Assembly (NCBI RefSeq): GCF_003590145.2
Contig: NZ_CP060436.1
Location: forward strand, 3,105,001 to 3,169,000
Direction: 5' to 3'
Length of the DNA stretch: 64,000 nucleotides
Source: Pseudooceanicola algae
Lineage (GTDB): Bacteria > Pseudomonadota > Alphaproteobacteria > Rhodobacterales > Rhodobacteraceae
This document shows positions 46,960 through 56,452 of this stretch, piece by piece (position 1 is the first letter of the stretch; each line of letters begins with the position of its first letter). The translations under genes and the position numbers were made by a program. The notes under the pieces are model-generated. The model was given only the letters and a program-made list of their open reading frames with translations, had not been told where the DNA came from and ran no database searches.

Positions 46960-48054
46960 ATGACACTCACGAAATCCCTTCTGGCTGGTACGGCCCTGGT
47001 CCTTGCGGCCGGTGGAGCCTCCGCTCAGGAGATGGCAAACGAGATGACGATCGTTTCCTGGGGCGGCGCTTATCAGAATTCGCAGCTGAAAGCCTATGTC
47101 GAACCCTACATGGAAGCGAATCCCGGCGTGACCGTCACCTGGGACGAAAGCTCTGCCGAGGCCGTCGCCAAGCTGCGCGCCATGAACGAAGCCGGCAACA
47201 TCACCTGGGACCTGGTCGATGTCGTTGCAGCGGACTCGATCCGTCTGTGCGATGAAGGCCTGGCGATGGAATACGATCCCGAAGACCTGCTCGCCGAAGG
47301 CGATGACGGTTCCTCGGCGGAAGACGACTTCGGCGACCTGCTGGTCGACGACTGCTTCATCCCGCAGATCGTCTATTCGACCACCTTCGGCTACCGCAAC
47401 GACATGGTGCCCGAAGGCGCCGATGCCCCGAGCGAGATCTGCGACGTCTTCGACCTGGAAACCTATCCGGGCAAGCGTTCGCTCGAGAAGCGTCCGATCA
47501 ACAACATGGAATGGGCCCTGCTTTGCGACGGCGTTGCCAAGGAAGACGTCTATGATGTCCTCGGCACCCCGGAAGGCCAGGAACAGGCGCTTGCCAAGCT
47601 CGGCACCATCAAGGACGACGTGATCTGGTGGTCTGCCGGTGCGGATACGCCCCAGCTGCTGGCAGATGGCGAAATCTTCATGGGCTCGACCTACAACGGT
47701 CGTCTCTACTCGGTGATCGTCGAGCAGGACCAGCCTGTCGACATGATGTGGGACGCACAGGTCTTCGACCTGGACGGCTGGATCATCCCCGAAGGTCTGG
47801 ACGATGCGCATCTGGCCCGCGTTTCGGACTTCGTGAAGTTCGCTACCGACACCCAGCGTCTGGCGGACCAGTCGCAGTATATCTCCTACGGTCCGGCGCG
47901 TCTGTCCTCGGCTCCGCTGGTGGGTGAAGACATGAAGCCGCATATGCCGACCGACCCGGAAAACGCCAAGAACACGTTCCTCTACAACTACGAGTTCTGG
48001 GCTGACTATCGCGACGACATCGACGCGAAGTTCCAGGCTTGGCTGGCTCAGTAA
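46960..48054 (+). CDS. Spermidine/putrescine-type substrate-binding protein
   Basis: Periplasmic binding protein of 364 residues with a Sec signal peptide ending near residue 22 (GGASAQ). Mature features are MTIVSWGGAYQNSQLKAYVE and the TWDLVDVVAADSIRLC segment. Cysteines occur in several positions (LCDEG, DDCFIP, EICD, LLCDG) and could form disulfides. It differs from the Tat-type protein at 25713 although both belong to the PotD-like superfamily. The ligand is probably a polyamine or similar cation, by family only. Confidence 0.92.
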   Translation: MTLTKSLLAGTALVLAAGGASAQEMANEMTIVSWGGAYQNSQLKAYVEPYMEANPGVTVTWDESSAEAVAKLRAMNEAGNITWDLVDVVAADSIRLCDEGLAMEYDPEDLLAEGDDGSSAEDDFGDLLVDDCFIPQIVYSTTFGYRNDMVPEGADAPSEICDVFDLETYPGKRSLEKRPINNMEWALLCDGVAKEDVYDVLGTPEGQEQALAKLGTIKDDVIWWSAGADTPQLLADGEIFMGSTYNGRLYSVIVEQDQPVDMMWDAQVFDLDGWIIPEGLDDAHLARVSDFVKFATDTQRLADQSQYISYGPARLSSAPLVGEDMKPHMPTDPENAKNTFLYNYEFWADYRDDIDAKFQAWLAQ

Positions 48055-48075
48055 GGGCTTGATGCCAGGATATCA

Positions 48076-48097
48076 GGGCGGGCCCAAGGGCCCGCCC
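48076..48097 (+). promoter_or_regulatory. Stem-loop after the binding-protein gene
   Basis: GGGCGGGCCC (48076-48085), AA, GGGCCCGCCC (48088-48097): a perfect 10-bp stem followed by TTCTGC. It probably limits read-through into the permease genes or protects the upstream mRNA, as in the hut-linked importer. Confidence 0.65.
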
Positions 48098-48147
48098 TTC
48101 TGCAAGAGGGTCCGCCGCGAGACCCCGGAAAATACGACAGGGATGAT

Positions 48148-49848
48148 ATGAGCGATACCACGCAGACAGGCCCTACTCCGGCCAGCCCCGCCGTGGGCGA
48201 GGCCACCGGCAAGAGGGGCGAGATGCTGGCGGCTGACGGGCGACCGCTGAAAAGCAGCCTGAACCGGGCGCTTAGACGCCAGAAACTGCGGGCTTTGGGT
48301 CTGATCGCACCCCTGCTGATCTTTGTGCTCGTCACGTTCATCGCGCCGATCGCGGACATGCTGTTCCGCTCGGTCGAGAACGATATCGTCTCCAACACGC
48401 TGCCCGGCACGGTCGAGGAATTGAACGACTGGGATGTTGCCACCTCCGAAACACCAGACGAAGCGGTGTACCGGGCGCTGTATTACGATCTTTTCCTGGC
48501 CGCCGAAGCAAAAGAGCACACCAAGCTCGGCTCGCGGCTGAACTACGAGAAAACCGGCCTGTCCTCCCTGTTCCGGTCTTCGGGACGTGGTCTCGACGAC
48601 TTTGGTGACGACTACCTCGACCAGCTCGAGGAAATCGACGAACGCTGGGCGGAAGGCGCCTTCTGGTACAGCCTGATGACCGGCAGCGGCGAGGCCGATG
48701 AAAGTTACCTGAACGGTCGGGTGAGAACGCTCGAACGGATGACCACCGAGAACCTGCCCGGAGATGTCGGCTTTGCCCCCTCCGCGGAGATCGCGGCCCT
48801 GCTGCCCGAGACGACCCACGCCTACAGCGATTTCGCGTCCTACACGGCGCTGGTCGACGGTGATGTCGTTGCCGAGGAGGACCCTTGGGAATCGGTCTAC
48901 GTCGGCTTGATGAACGATCTGCAGACAGCCGATCTTGCCGCCTATTCCGGCCCCGAGGTCGATGCCCTGCGCGCCGCGCAGGCGGCCGATATCCCGCTTG
49001 TGTCGGCGAAGGACTTCTTCGCCGAGGAAGACGAGGACTGGGTCGATCCGTCGGTCTGGAGCACGATCCAGACCTACAGCCCGAGATATACGCCGGGCTA
49101 CTTCCTGAACTCGGTGGACATGCAGCTGACCCCCGAGGGCATGGAGATGCGCCCCGACAACGAACAGGTCTACATCAAGCTGTTCAAGCGCACGATGTTC
49201 ATGTCGCTGATGATCACCGGCTCCTGCATCCTGCTGGGCTACCCGGTGGCCTGGTTGCTGGCGAACCTGCCGATGCGCAAGGCCAACCTGCTGATGATCC
49301 TGGTGCTTCTGCCCTTCTGGACCTCGCTGCTGGTGCGGACCTCGGCGTGGAAGGTGATGTTGCAGCAGCAGGGTGTCATAAACGATGTTCTCGTCTGGCT
49401 GGGGATGGTGGATGACATGAACCGATTGGTGATGATCAACAACCAGTTCGGCACGATCGTCGCCATGACCCACATCCTGCTGCCCTTCATGATCCTGCCG
49501 CTCTATTCCGTGATGCAGGGCATCCCGCCGACCTACCTGCGGGCCGCCAAGAGTCTTGGCGCGACCAACTGGACGGCCTTCTGGCGGGTCTATTTTCCGC
49601 AGTCGGTGCCGGGGATCGGCGCAGGCAGTATCCTCGTCTTCATCCTGTCGATCGGCTATTACATCACGCCGGAAATCGTTGGCGGCACCACCGGGACGTT
49701 CATCTCGAACCGGATCGCCTATCATATCTCCTCGTCGCTGAACTGGGGCCTTGCGGCCGCGCTCGGGACGATCCTGCTTGGCGTGGTCCTGTTGCTCTAC
49801 TGGGCTTACGACCGGATCGTCGGCATCGACAACGTGAAGCTGGGGTAA
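48148..49848 (+). CDS. ABC transporter permease, PotB-like with large periplasmic insertion
   Basis: 566 residues, roughly twice the size of ordinary PotB. A cytosolic N-terminus of about 47 residues leads into the first membrane helix (about 48-70). The next helix does not begin until about residue 349, after KLFKRTMFMSLM. The acidic, Tyr-rich stretch between (about 78-340) should lie in the periplasm. The C-terminal half is a normal permease core with the EAA loop TYLRAAKSLGATNWTAFWRV. It is the partner of the long PotC-like protein that begins 3 bp after the stop. Confidence 0.92.
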   Translation: MSDTTQTGPTPASPAVGEATGKRGEMLAADGRPLKSSLNRALRRQKLRALGLIAPLLIFVLVTFIAPIADMLFRSVENDIVSNTLPGTVEELNDWDVATSETPDEAVYRALYYDLFLAAEAKEHTKLGSRLNYEKTGLSSLFRSSGRGLDDFGDDYLDQLEEIDERWAEGAFWYSLMTGSGEADESYLNGRVRTLERMTTENLPGDVGFAPSAEIAALLPETTHAYSDFASYTALVDGDVVAEEDPWESVYVGLMNDLQTADLAAYSGPEVDALRAAQAADIPLVSAKDFFAEEDEDWVDPSVWSTIQTYSPRYTPGYFLNSVDMQLTPEGMEMRPDNEQVYIKLFKRTMFMSLMITGSCILLGYPVAWLLANLPMRKANLLMILVLLPFWTSLLVRTSAWKVMLQQQGVINDVLVWLGMVDDMNRLVMINNQFGTIVAMTHILLPFMILPLYSVMQGIPPTYLRAAKSLGATNWTAFWRVYFPQSVPGIGAGSILVFILSIGYYITPEIVGGTTGTFISNRIAYHISSSLNWGLAAALGTILLGVVLLLYWAYDRIVGIDNVKLG

Positions 49849-49851
49849 GTC

Positions 49852-51030
49852 ATGTCTCTTGTAGTAATCGAACCGAAACCCGTTTCCTTCGCCGCCCCGG
49901 TCGTTGCCGCTTTCGGTGCCTTCTTCGGCCTGTTCTTCGGCACGGCGCAGGGGTCGGGCCTGCTGGGCATCGTTCTGGGCGCCGTGATCGCCGGGGCGTT
50001 GGCCTACGGCGCGATCCTGTTGTTCCGGGATAACGAGAAGGTCGGGAAGTGGCTGTTCCTGGCGCTGTTCGCCGTGGTCGGGTTTGCCCTGAAGGGTATT
50101 TCCGGCGGGGTGATGGGCCTGTTGCTGGGCTATTTCTTCGGCCACGTGACCTTCTGGCTGGCTTCGGGGCGCTACCGCACGGCGCTGCCACCCTATGCGA
50201 CGCCGGCGCAGGTGCTGTGGCATTATGCCTTCCGCACCATTGCCGGGGCGATCCTGGTCTTCCTGATCACGCCGATCCTGGTGGTCATGCCGCTGAGCTT
50301 CAACGCGCAGAACTTCTTTACCTTCACGCCGGAGATGCTGAGCTTTGATCCGGCGGGGTATTCGCTGAAGCATTATCGCGACTTCTTCACCAACAGCGAC
50401 TGGCAGCAGGCGCTGTGGAATTCACTGCGGATCGCGCCGATGGCGACGATCCTGTCGGTCGGCTTCGGCACCCTTGCGGCCATCGGGCTGAGCCAGCCGC
50501 ATGTGCCGTTCCGCCGCGCGATCATGGCGATCCTGATTTCCCCGATGATCGTGCCGCTGATCATTTCGGCGGCGGGGATGTACTTCTTCTACTCGCGGAT
50601 CGGGCTTCAGGGCACTTATCTTGGTGTCGTCCTGGCCCATGCCGCGCTTGGCATTCCCTTTGTCATCATCACCGTGACGGCGACGTTGGTGGGTTTTGAC
50701 AATTCGCTTACACGGGCGGCGGCGAACATGGGCGCGAACCCGGTGACCACCTTCTTCCGGGTGCAGATGCCGCTGATCCTGCCGGGCGTGATCTCGGGCG
50801 GGTTGTTCGCCTTCATCACCTCCTTCGACGAGGTGGTCGTGGTGCTGTTCGTCGGCTCGGCCGGGCAGAAGACCCTGCCCTGGCAGATGTTCATCGGGCT
50901 GAGGGAACAGATCTCTCCGACGATCCTGGCAGTGGCGACGATCCTTGTGGGGATCTCGATCCTGCTGCTGGCGACAGTCGAACTGCTGCGGCGGCGCAGC
51001 GAGCGGTTGCGCGGGCTGTCCCCGGGCTGA
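49852..51030 (+). CDS. ABC transporter permease, PotC-like with N-terminal membrane extension
   Basis: 392 residues against about 260-280 for common PotC. Residues 12-105 add three to four hydrophobic segments (for instance VVAAFGAFFGLFFG and LFLALFAVVGFALKG) ahead of the usual core that starts near residue 120. The EAA loop is SLTRAAANMGANPVTTFFRV, and the SFDEVVVVLF block is typical. It is the last gene of the importer operon, followed by paired hairpins. Confidence 0.92.
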   Translation: MSLVVIEPKPVSFAAPVVAAFGAFFGLFFGTAQGSGLLGIVLGAVIAGALAYGAILLFRDNEKVGKWLFLALFAVVGFALKGISGGVMGLLLGYFFGHVTFWLASGRYRTALPPYATPAQVLWHYAFRTIAGAILVFLITPILVVMPLSFNAQNFFTFTPEMLSFDPAGYSLKHYRDFFTNSDWQQALWNSLRIAPMATILSVGFGTLAAIGLSQPHVPFRRAIMAILISPMIVPLIISAAGMYFFYSRIGLQGTYLGVVLAHAALGIPFVIITVTATLVGFDNSLTRAAANMGANPVTTFFRVQMPLILPGVISGGLFAFITSFDEVVVVLFVGSAGQKTLPWQMFIGLREQISPTILAVATILVGISILLLATVELLRRRSERLRGLSPG

Positions 51031-51056
51031 TGAGGGTGGCAATTTTGGACGGGCAG

Positions 51057-51094
51057 GAGGGGGCTTTCGGCCCCCTCTTGTGCCTTTGGCACAA
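51057..51094 (+). terminator. Tandem hairpins after the polyamine-type importer
   Basis: GAGGGGGC (51057-51064), loop TTTCG, GCCCCCTC (51070-51077). Then TTGTGCC (51078-51084), TTT, GGCACAA (51088-51094). They lie directly before repeat copy B. Confidence 0.7.
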
Positions 51095-51127
51095 TTCATC
51101 CCCCGAGGATATTTCCGACAGGGAAAC
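51094..51127 (+). repeat. Dispersed 34-bp intergenic repeat, copy B
   Basis: Identical over 34 bp to copy A at 4729-4762. It sits between the convergent importer permease and pxpA genes, immediately after two hairpins. Confidence 0.85.
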
Positions 51128-51130
51128 GGT

Positions 51131-51892
51131 TCAGGTGAAGGGTGTGAAGGTGACACCGGCGGCGGCGAGGCGGGCGCGGATGTCGCGGGCCATGGCGGTG
51201 GCCGTGGGGCTGTCGCCATGGATGCAGATGGACTGGGCAGCAAGCGGGATGGGATCGGCGCCGACGACCTCCATCAGGCCGGTGTCGAGGAAGCGCAGCA
51301 GTCGCGCGGTGGCCTCTTCGGGATCGTGGATCATCGCGCCGGGCTGGCTGCGCGGGACAAGCTGGCCTTCGGGGGTATAGCCGCGGTCGGCGAAAATTTC
51401 CGACAGGGTGGTGAGACCGGCGGCCTTGCCCGCCTTTTCCAGCTCGGTGCCCGAGATCGCAAGCAGGGCGAGGTTGCCGGGCAAGGCGCGAATGGCGGCG
51501 GCGATGGCTTCCGCATGGGGGCGGTTGGCCGAGGCGTGGTTGTTGAGCGCGCCATGGGGTTTGACGTAGGTGACGGTGGTGCCGGCGAGGGCGGCCATGC
51601 CCTGCAGCGCGCCGACCTGAGCAGCGACGAGGCGGCCGGTTTCCCCGGGCGACATGGGGATCACTCGGCGGCCGAAGCCTTCGCGGTCGGCAAAGCCGGG
51701 ATGCGCACCGATCCGGACGTCTTTTTCGGCGCAGAGGCGCAGCGAGCGGAACATGGTTTCGGGATCCGAGGCATGGCCCCCGCAGGCGATATTGGCCGAG
51801 GTCACGAGATCCAGCATGGCCGCGTCGTCGCCCATGGCCCAGGGGCCGTAGGCTTCGCCAAGGTCGGAGTTGAGGTCGATGCTGCGGGTCAT
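51131..51892 (-). CDS. pxpA: 5-oxoprolinase subunit PxpA (LamB/YcsF family)
   Basis: Subunit A of the ATP-dependent 5-oxoprolinase PxpABC, which opens pyroglutamate to glutamate; cytosolic, 253 residues. Family signatures are IDLNSDLGEAYGPWAMGDD and ANIACGGHASDP, then YVKPHGALNNHA and the EIFADRGYTPEGQLVPRSQP block. No pxpB or pxpC gene is visible within this window, so they must be elsewhere or beyond my view. The gene is 19 bp downstream of a winged-helix membrane protein gene in the same direction. Confidence 0.95.
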   Translation of the reverse strand: MTRSIDLNSDLGEAYGPWAMGDDAAMLDLVTSANIACGGHASDPETMFRSLRLCAEKDVRIGAHPGFADREGFGRRVIPMSPGETGRLVAAQVGALQGMAALAGTTVTYVKPHGALNNHASANRPHAEAIAAAIRALPGNLALLAISGTELEKAGKAAGLTTLSEIFADRGYTPEGQLVPRSQPGAMIHDPEEATARLLRFLDTGLMEVVGADPIPLAAQSICIHGDSPTATAMARDIRARLAAAGVTFTPFT

Positions 51893-51911
51893 TTGGGCCT
51901 CCTGCGCTGCG

Positions 51912-52613
51912 TCAGATCACCCGGATAACATCCTTGCCCACCGAAAGCACGTAGCCACGCCGGGCGATATTGCGGATCAGCAGCTCCGAGACGATCTGGT
52001 TGCCGAGCGTGTCGCGCAGCCGCTTGATCCGGGTGGCGCCGGCGGCCTCTTCGCAGTCGACCTCGGGGCGGCCGGAGATCATCGATTCGATCTGCACGCC
52101 AGAGAGGACATCGTCGTCCATCCGCGCTTCGGCCAGGACCGAGAGGGTTTCGATCGCGGCATCGGTCAGCTTGAAGCCGAGGTTGTTGAGATAGACCATC
52201 TTTTCATCGCGCGAGATCATAAGGGAGTTGACCTCGATCCCGGCGCGTTCGATCTGTGCCATGCGGCGGCTGAGGCCGAGCAGCAGGATCAGCGCACCGA
52301 TGGCGGCAAGCAGCAGCGCCGTGGCGAAGATCAGCAGCACGAAGATCACCATGCGGTAACTGGACAGGGTTTCCGAAAATGCGGTCCCCGAGAGGGCGAG
52401 GATGTTCAGCAACTGCACCTCGGCCTGGGAGGTCAGATCATTGTCCACGAAGATGGTCTCGACGCGGGCATTGAAGGCATTGGCGTCGGGCAGGTTCAGG
52501 AACAGGAAGACCGCGGCGACCGCGAGGATCGCCACCACTGCGCCAAGGCCGATCGCGGTGACCCGCAGCGTGATGCGGCGCAGGTCAGAAGCGTAGAAAG
52601 TATTGTCCGGCAT
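51912..52613 (-). CDS. Membrane-anchored winged-helix (OmpR-type) DNA-binding protein
   Basis: 233 residues from the ATG at 52613 (GAGGAAGG upstream). Two membrane helices, about 17-40 and 86-113, enclose a 45-residue loop that should be periplasmic. The C-terminal domain (about 135-225) resembles the OmpR/PhoB winged helix: LTDAAIETLSVL, then RIKRLRDTLGNQ and LLIRNIARRGYVL, the usual recognition-helix/wing pattern. ToxR/CadC regulators have the opposite order (wHTH first). The function is not known. It overlaps the small secreted-protein gene upstream by 29 bp, suggesting a coupled pair. Confidence 0.8.
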   Translation of the reverse strand: MPDNTFYASDLRRITLRVTAIGLGAVVAILAVAAVFLFLNLPDANAFNARVETIFVDNDLTSQAEVQLLNILALSGTAFSETLSSYRMVIFVLLIFATALLLAAIGALILLLGLSRRMAQIERAGIEVNSLMISRDEKMVYLNNLGFKLTDAAIETLSVLAEARMDDDVLSGVQIESMISGRPEVDCEEAAGATRIKRLRDTLGNQIVSELLIRNIARRGYVLSVGKDVIRVI

Positions 52614-52875
52614 TGGCCTTCCTCTGCTCGAGCCCATCGGCCCCGAAGATGGAGACCAGATTGAGCAGCGTCCAGCCCGCTGCCGAGAGCTTTGCGCGTA
52701 GTTCCGCCTCGGCGGCGGCGGGGGCGCAGCTGGACAGCGCCACGACCCCGTAATGCAGCGCATAGGGGGCGTCGCGGCGGGCCTTGTAGTCGGCATAGCA
52801 GGCCCCCTGGCCCCAGGCCGGTGTGGCCAGCAGCAGCAGGATCAGGGCAAGGGCATGGCGGCGGGTATGTGTCAT
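52585..52875 (-). CDS. Small secreted protein of unknown function
   Basis: 96 residues with a clear signal peptide (hydrophobic LALILLLLATPAWG, cleavage near residue 22). The mature part has two cysteines (GACYADYK and SSCAPAA) that could pair, and a conserved-looking ALHYGVVALSSC segment. I recognise no family. Its 3-prime end overlaps the start of the winged-helix membrane protein by 29 bp in another frame. The two may form a periplasmic input and membrane regulator, which is only an inference. Confidence 0.7.
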   Translation of the reverse strand: MTHTRRHALALILLLLATPAWGQGACYADYKARRDAPYALHYGVVALSSCAPAAAEAELRAKLSAAGWTLLNLVSIFGADGLEQRKANAGQYFLRF

Positions 52876-53075
52876 GGCGCGACTGTCCGCGATCCGGTGC
52901 GGTCTTTCAATAACGATGCGGGATCTCGGGCCGGATCGGGCGCTGTTATCGGATAACCGGCGACTGATATTGCGCGATTTCGCGGGGTTGGCCGAGGGTG
53001 GGCCATGCGGTTCGGATCCCTCGGACCTGCGCTTCGCCCGCCGATAGTGCGGGCCTCCAGATGAAAGGACGTGCC

Positions 53076-53429
53076 ATGCGTCATCTTGCAGCCTCTCTTT
53101 TCGCGGCCGGTGCCCTTGCGCTCAGCCCCCTTGCGGTGACCCCCGCCCGCGCCGACCAGAACGCCGGAACCGCCGTCGCGACGGTGATCCTGGGCACGGC
53201 GGCGCTGATCGCCCTTGGCAAGGCGCTGGACCAGGGCGGTGGTCATGCAGGAGCCGTTCGCGCGCCGGCGCCGCGCCCGGTCTATCGGGCCCCGGCGCCG
53301 CGTCGGCCGCAGGTCGTTCACGTTCAGCCCCGCCGCGACCCGCCGCGTCGTGTTGAGTCCCGGCCGTCACATGGACAGCAGAACCGCGGCCCCCAGGATC
53401 GTCATGACGACAAGAACCGCAATCGCTAG
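53076..53429 (+). CDS. Small secreted Pro/Arg-rich basic protein
   Basis: 117 residues. The ATG at 53076 follows AAAGGACGTGCC. The N-terminal signal peptide ends near residue 26 (TPARA), followed by a hydrophobic Ala/Gly segment (about 30-48) that could anchor it. The rest is low-complexity, rich in Pro, Arg, Gln and His ([20 protein letters not shown] region). No enzymatic motif. Similar short proteins are common in alphaproteobacteria, without assigned function. Confidence 0.7.
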   Translation: MRHLAASLFAAGALALSPLAVTPARADQNAGTAVATVILGTAALIALGKALDQGGGHAGAVRAPAPRPVYRAPAPRRPQVVHVQPRRDPPRRVESRPSHGQQNRGPQDRHDDKNRNR

Positions 53430-53490
53430 GACGCGGCGGCCCCTGCCGCGGGACTTGCGCGGCAGGGGTGGGTCTGGGAAAACCGCTTTC

Positions 53491-54126
53491 ATGAAGCCGC
53501 CCCGAACCCTGCCTGATTTCCACCACGAAAACGCCCTGTTCGATCAGGGCGTTTTGCGCGTTGCCGGGGTGGACGAGGTCGGGCGCGGCCCGCTGGCCGG
53601 GCCGGTGACGGCCGCCGCGGTGATCCTGGACCCCGACTGCATCCCCGAGGGGATCAATGACTCCAAGCGGCTTGGCCGGGGGCGACGCGAAAGCGTCATT
53701 GCCCTGTTGCGGCAATGCGCGCGGATTTCGGTCGCCCATGCCACGGTCGCGGAGATCGACGAGATCAACATCCTGCAGGCGAGCCACCTGGCCATGCGCC
53801 GCGCGGTTCAGGGGCTGAGCGAGCGGCCTGATCATGTGCTGGTCGATGGCAACCGGGTGCCGGTCGGGCTGAACCTGCCTGCGACGCCGCTGGTGAAGGG
53901 GGATGCCCGGTCCCTGTCGATCGCGGCGGCCTCGATCGCGGCAAAAATCGCGCGTGACGAAATCATGCGGGATTTGGCGCAACAGTTTCCCGGCTACGGC
54001 TGGGAAACCAACGCGGGCTATCCGACAGCGGCGCATCGGCGTGCTCTACAGGATCTTGGTGTGACCCCACACCATAGACGTAGCTTTGCACCGGTTCGCA
54101 ATATCTTGTGTCGAGGGCAAAACTAA
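53491..54126 (+). CDS. rnhB: Ribonuclease HII
   Basis: Cytosolic nuclease removing RNA from RNA-DNA hybrids and initiating ribonucleotide excision; 211 residues from the ATG at 53491. The catalytic acidic residues begin with [11 protein letters not shown] (Asp28, Glu29), followed by VLVDGNR and IARDEIM. Other family blocks are [13 protein letters not shown], the [15 protein letters not shown] segment and [11 protein letters not shown]. It precedes ccrM, an arrangement typical of Rhodobacterales and Caulobacter relatives. Confidence 0.96.
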   Translation: MKPPRTLPDFHHENALFDQGVLRVAGVDEVGRGPLAGPVTAAAVILDPDCIPEGINDSKRLGRGRRESVIALLRQCARISVAHATVAEIDEINILQASHLAMRRAVQGLSERPDHVLVDGNRVPVGLNLPATPLVKGDARSLSIAAASIAAKIARDEIMRDLAQQFPGYGWETNAGYPTAAHRRALQDLGVTPHHRRSFAPVRNILCRGQN

Positions 54127-54132
54127 CCGACT

Positions 54133-55326
<1,194 letters not shown>

Positions 55327-55385
55327 GGCCGCCTACCCGACATTCCGCAATGCCTGTACCGCCGCCTTCGGGCGGGGGCCACTTT

Positions 55386-55411
55386 CCCTGCCCTTCGGGG
55401 CAGGGCTTTTT
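55386..55411 (+). terminator. Rho-independent terminator of ccrM
   Basis: CCCTGCCC (55386-55393), TTCG tetraloop, GGGCAGGG (55398-55405), C then TTTTT. A smaller CCGCC-TTCG-GGCGG hairpin lies just upstream. Confidence 0.95.
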
Positions 55412-55514
55412 GCTGTCAAAGCCCAAGGTCGGTGGCGACCGGCCATTCTGCCCGTCTGCCGCCTTTATGCCCTGTGATGGCGCCTGATCCCGCGTCGCCC
55501 GCAGACGGCATCCA

Positions 55515-56333
55515 TCATTCGCCCAGTTTGGCGTGGACCTCGTCCAGATCGATCTCTCCGGTGGGCATCTTGTTGGCGGGGTTCTGGAAATCGTATTTGA
55601 ACAGATTGAAATCGCGTTTGTAGATTTCATAGACCAGATGCATCGACAGGTCGTCGAAGTAATCTTCGACCGGATGCGCGCGTTTGGGCCCGTGGCCTTC
55701 GCTTTCGTTGAACCGCGGGATGCTTGCCAGGTCGACCTTGTGCGGTGTGTCGATGTGATCCAGAACGTCCTGCATCCCGGCGTTGAAATCCTCTGTCCAG
55801 AAGATCTTGTCGTAGCGGCCGCCATTGACGATGAAGGTCGAGACATGGCCAGCCATGCCCGACCAGTGAATGTCCGGGTCCATCGGCTTGCGCCAGCGGA
55901 TGGTGTCACGCGCGAACAGCAGGAAGCGGCGGAAGCTGGCGATCTGGTCGAAGTCGGCCTTGCCGTCAGGGCCGCCGACCTCGATCCCGTATTTCTGCGT
56001 CACCAGCGGCACCAGGTTGCCGCGATAGCGCTGGCCATTGCGTTGGATGCCGCAAATCTTGTCGAAGAAGCTCGACAGGATGCGGGTGTAGGGATTTCGG
56101 ACGCAGGTATAGGCATAGCTCTTGTGGCTGCGCGCATTGGCTTCAATCAGGGACTGGCTGTCGTCCCGTGACCATTTGTGCAGCCCCGTGACCGCATCAT
56201 GGATGTCGCCGTCGAAAAATCGCCCATGATCCGAATAGAACATGATCTGGCCAATGGTAGAGCAGGCGCATTTGGGAACGACCCGGTACACCATGCTTTC
56301 GCTTTCCGTCATCCAGGTTCCTGGAAAACCCAT
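55515..56333 (-). CDS. Sulfotransferase family 2 protein
   Basis: 272-residue sulfotransferase-like protein. The PAPS-binding loop is VYRVVPKCACSTIGQIMFY near residues 15-33, and the 3-prime-phosphate region is YTCVRNPYTRILSSFFDK. These fit the Sulfotransfer_2 family, which acts on glycans. It is divergent from a GT14-type glycosyltransferase across 119 bp, suggesting that both build or decorate the same surface polysaccharide. No membrane segment is seen. The start ATG is preceded by AAGG. Confidence 0.88.
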   Translation of the reverse strand: MGFPGTWMTESESMVYRVVPKCACSTIGQIMFYSDHGRFFDGDIHDAVTGLHKWSRDDSQSLIEANARSHKSYAYTCVRNPYTRILSSFFDKICGIQRNGQRYRGNLVPLVTQKYGIEVGGPDGKADFDQIASFRRFLLFARDTIRWRKPMDPDIHWSGMAGHVSTFIVNGGRYDKIFWTEDFNAGMQDVLDHIDTPHKVDLASIPRFNESEGHGPKRAHPVEDYFDDLSMHLVYEIYKRDFNLFKYDFQNPANKMPTGEIDLDEVHAKLGE

Positions 56334-56452
56334 ACAGCCTTGCCTCCCGCGGGGCCGCCTGTGCGCGGCGTCCCTCTATCTGTCATAAAAAACCAAAGAA
56401 AATCCATTTTATCAATCGGTCATGGCGTATAAATCTAGCTGGAACTCATGTC

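Noticed and set aside
51131-53429. A complete pxpABC operon around pxpA
   Set aside because: Neither neighbour encodes PxpB or PxpC; the adjacent genes are a winged-helix membrane protein, small secreted proteins and an unrelated importer.
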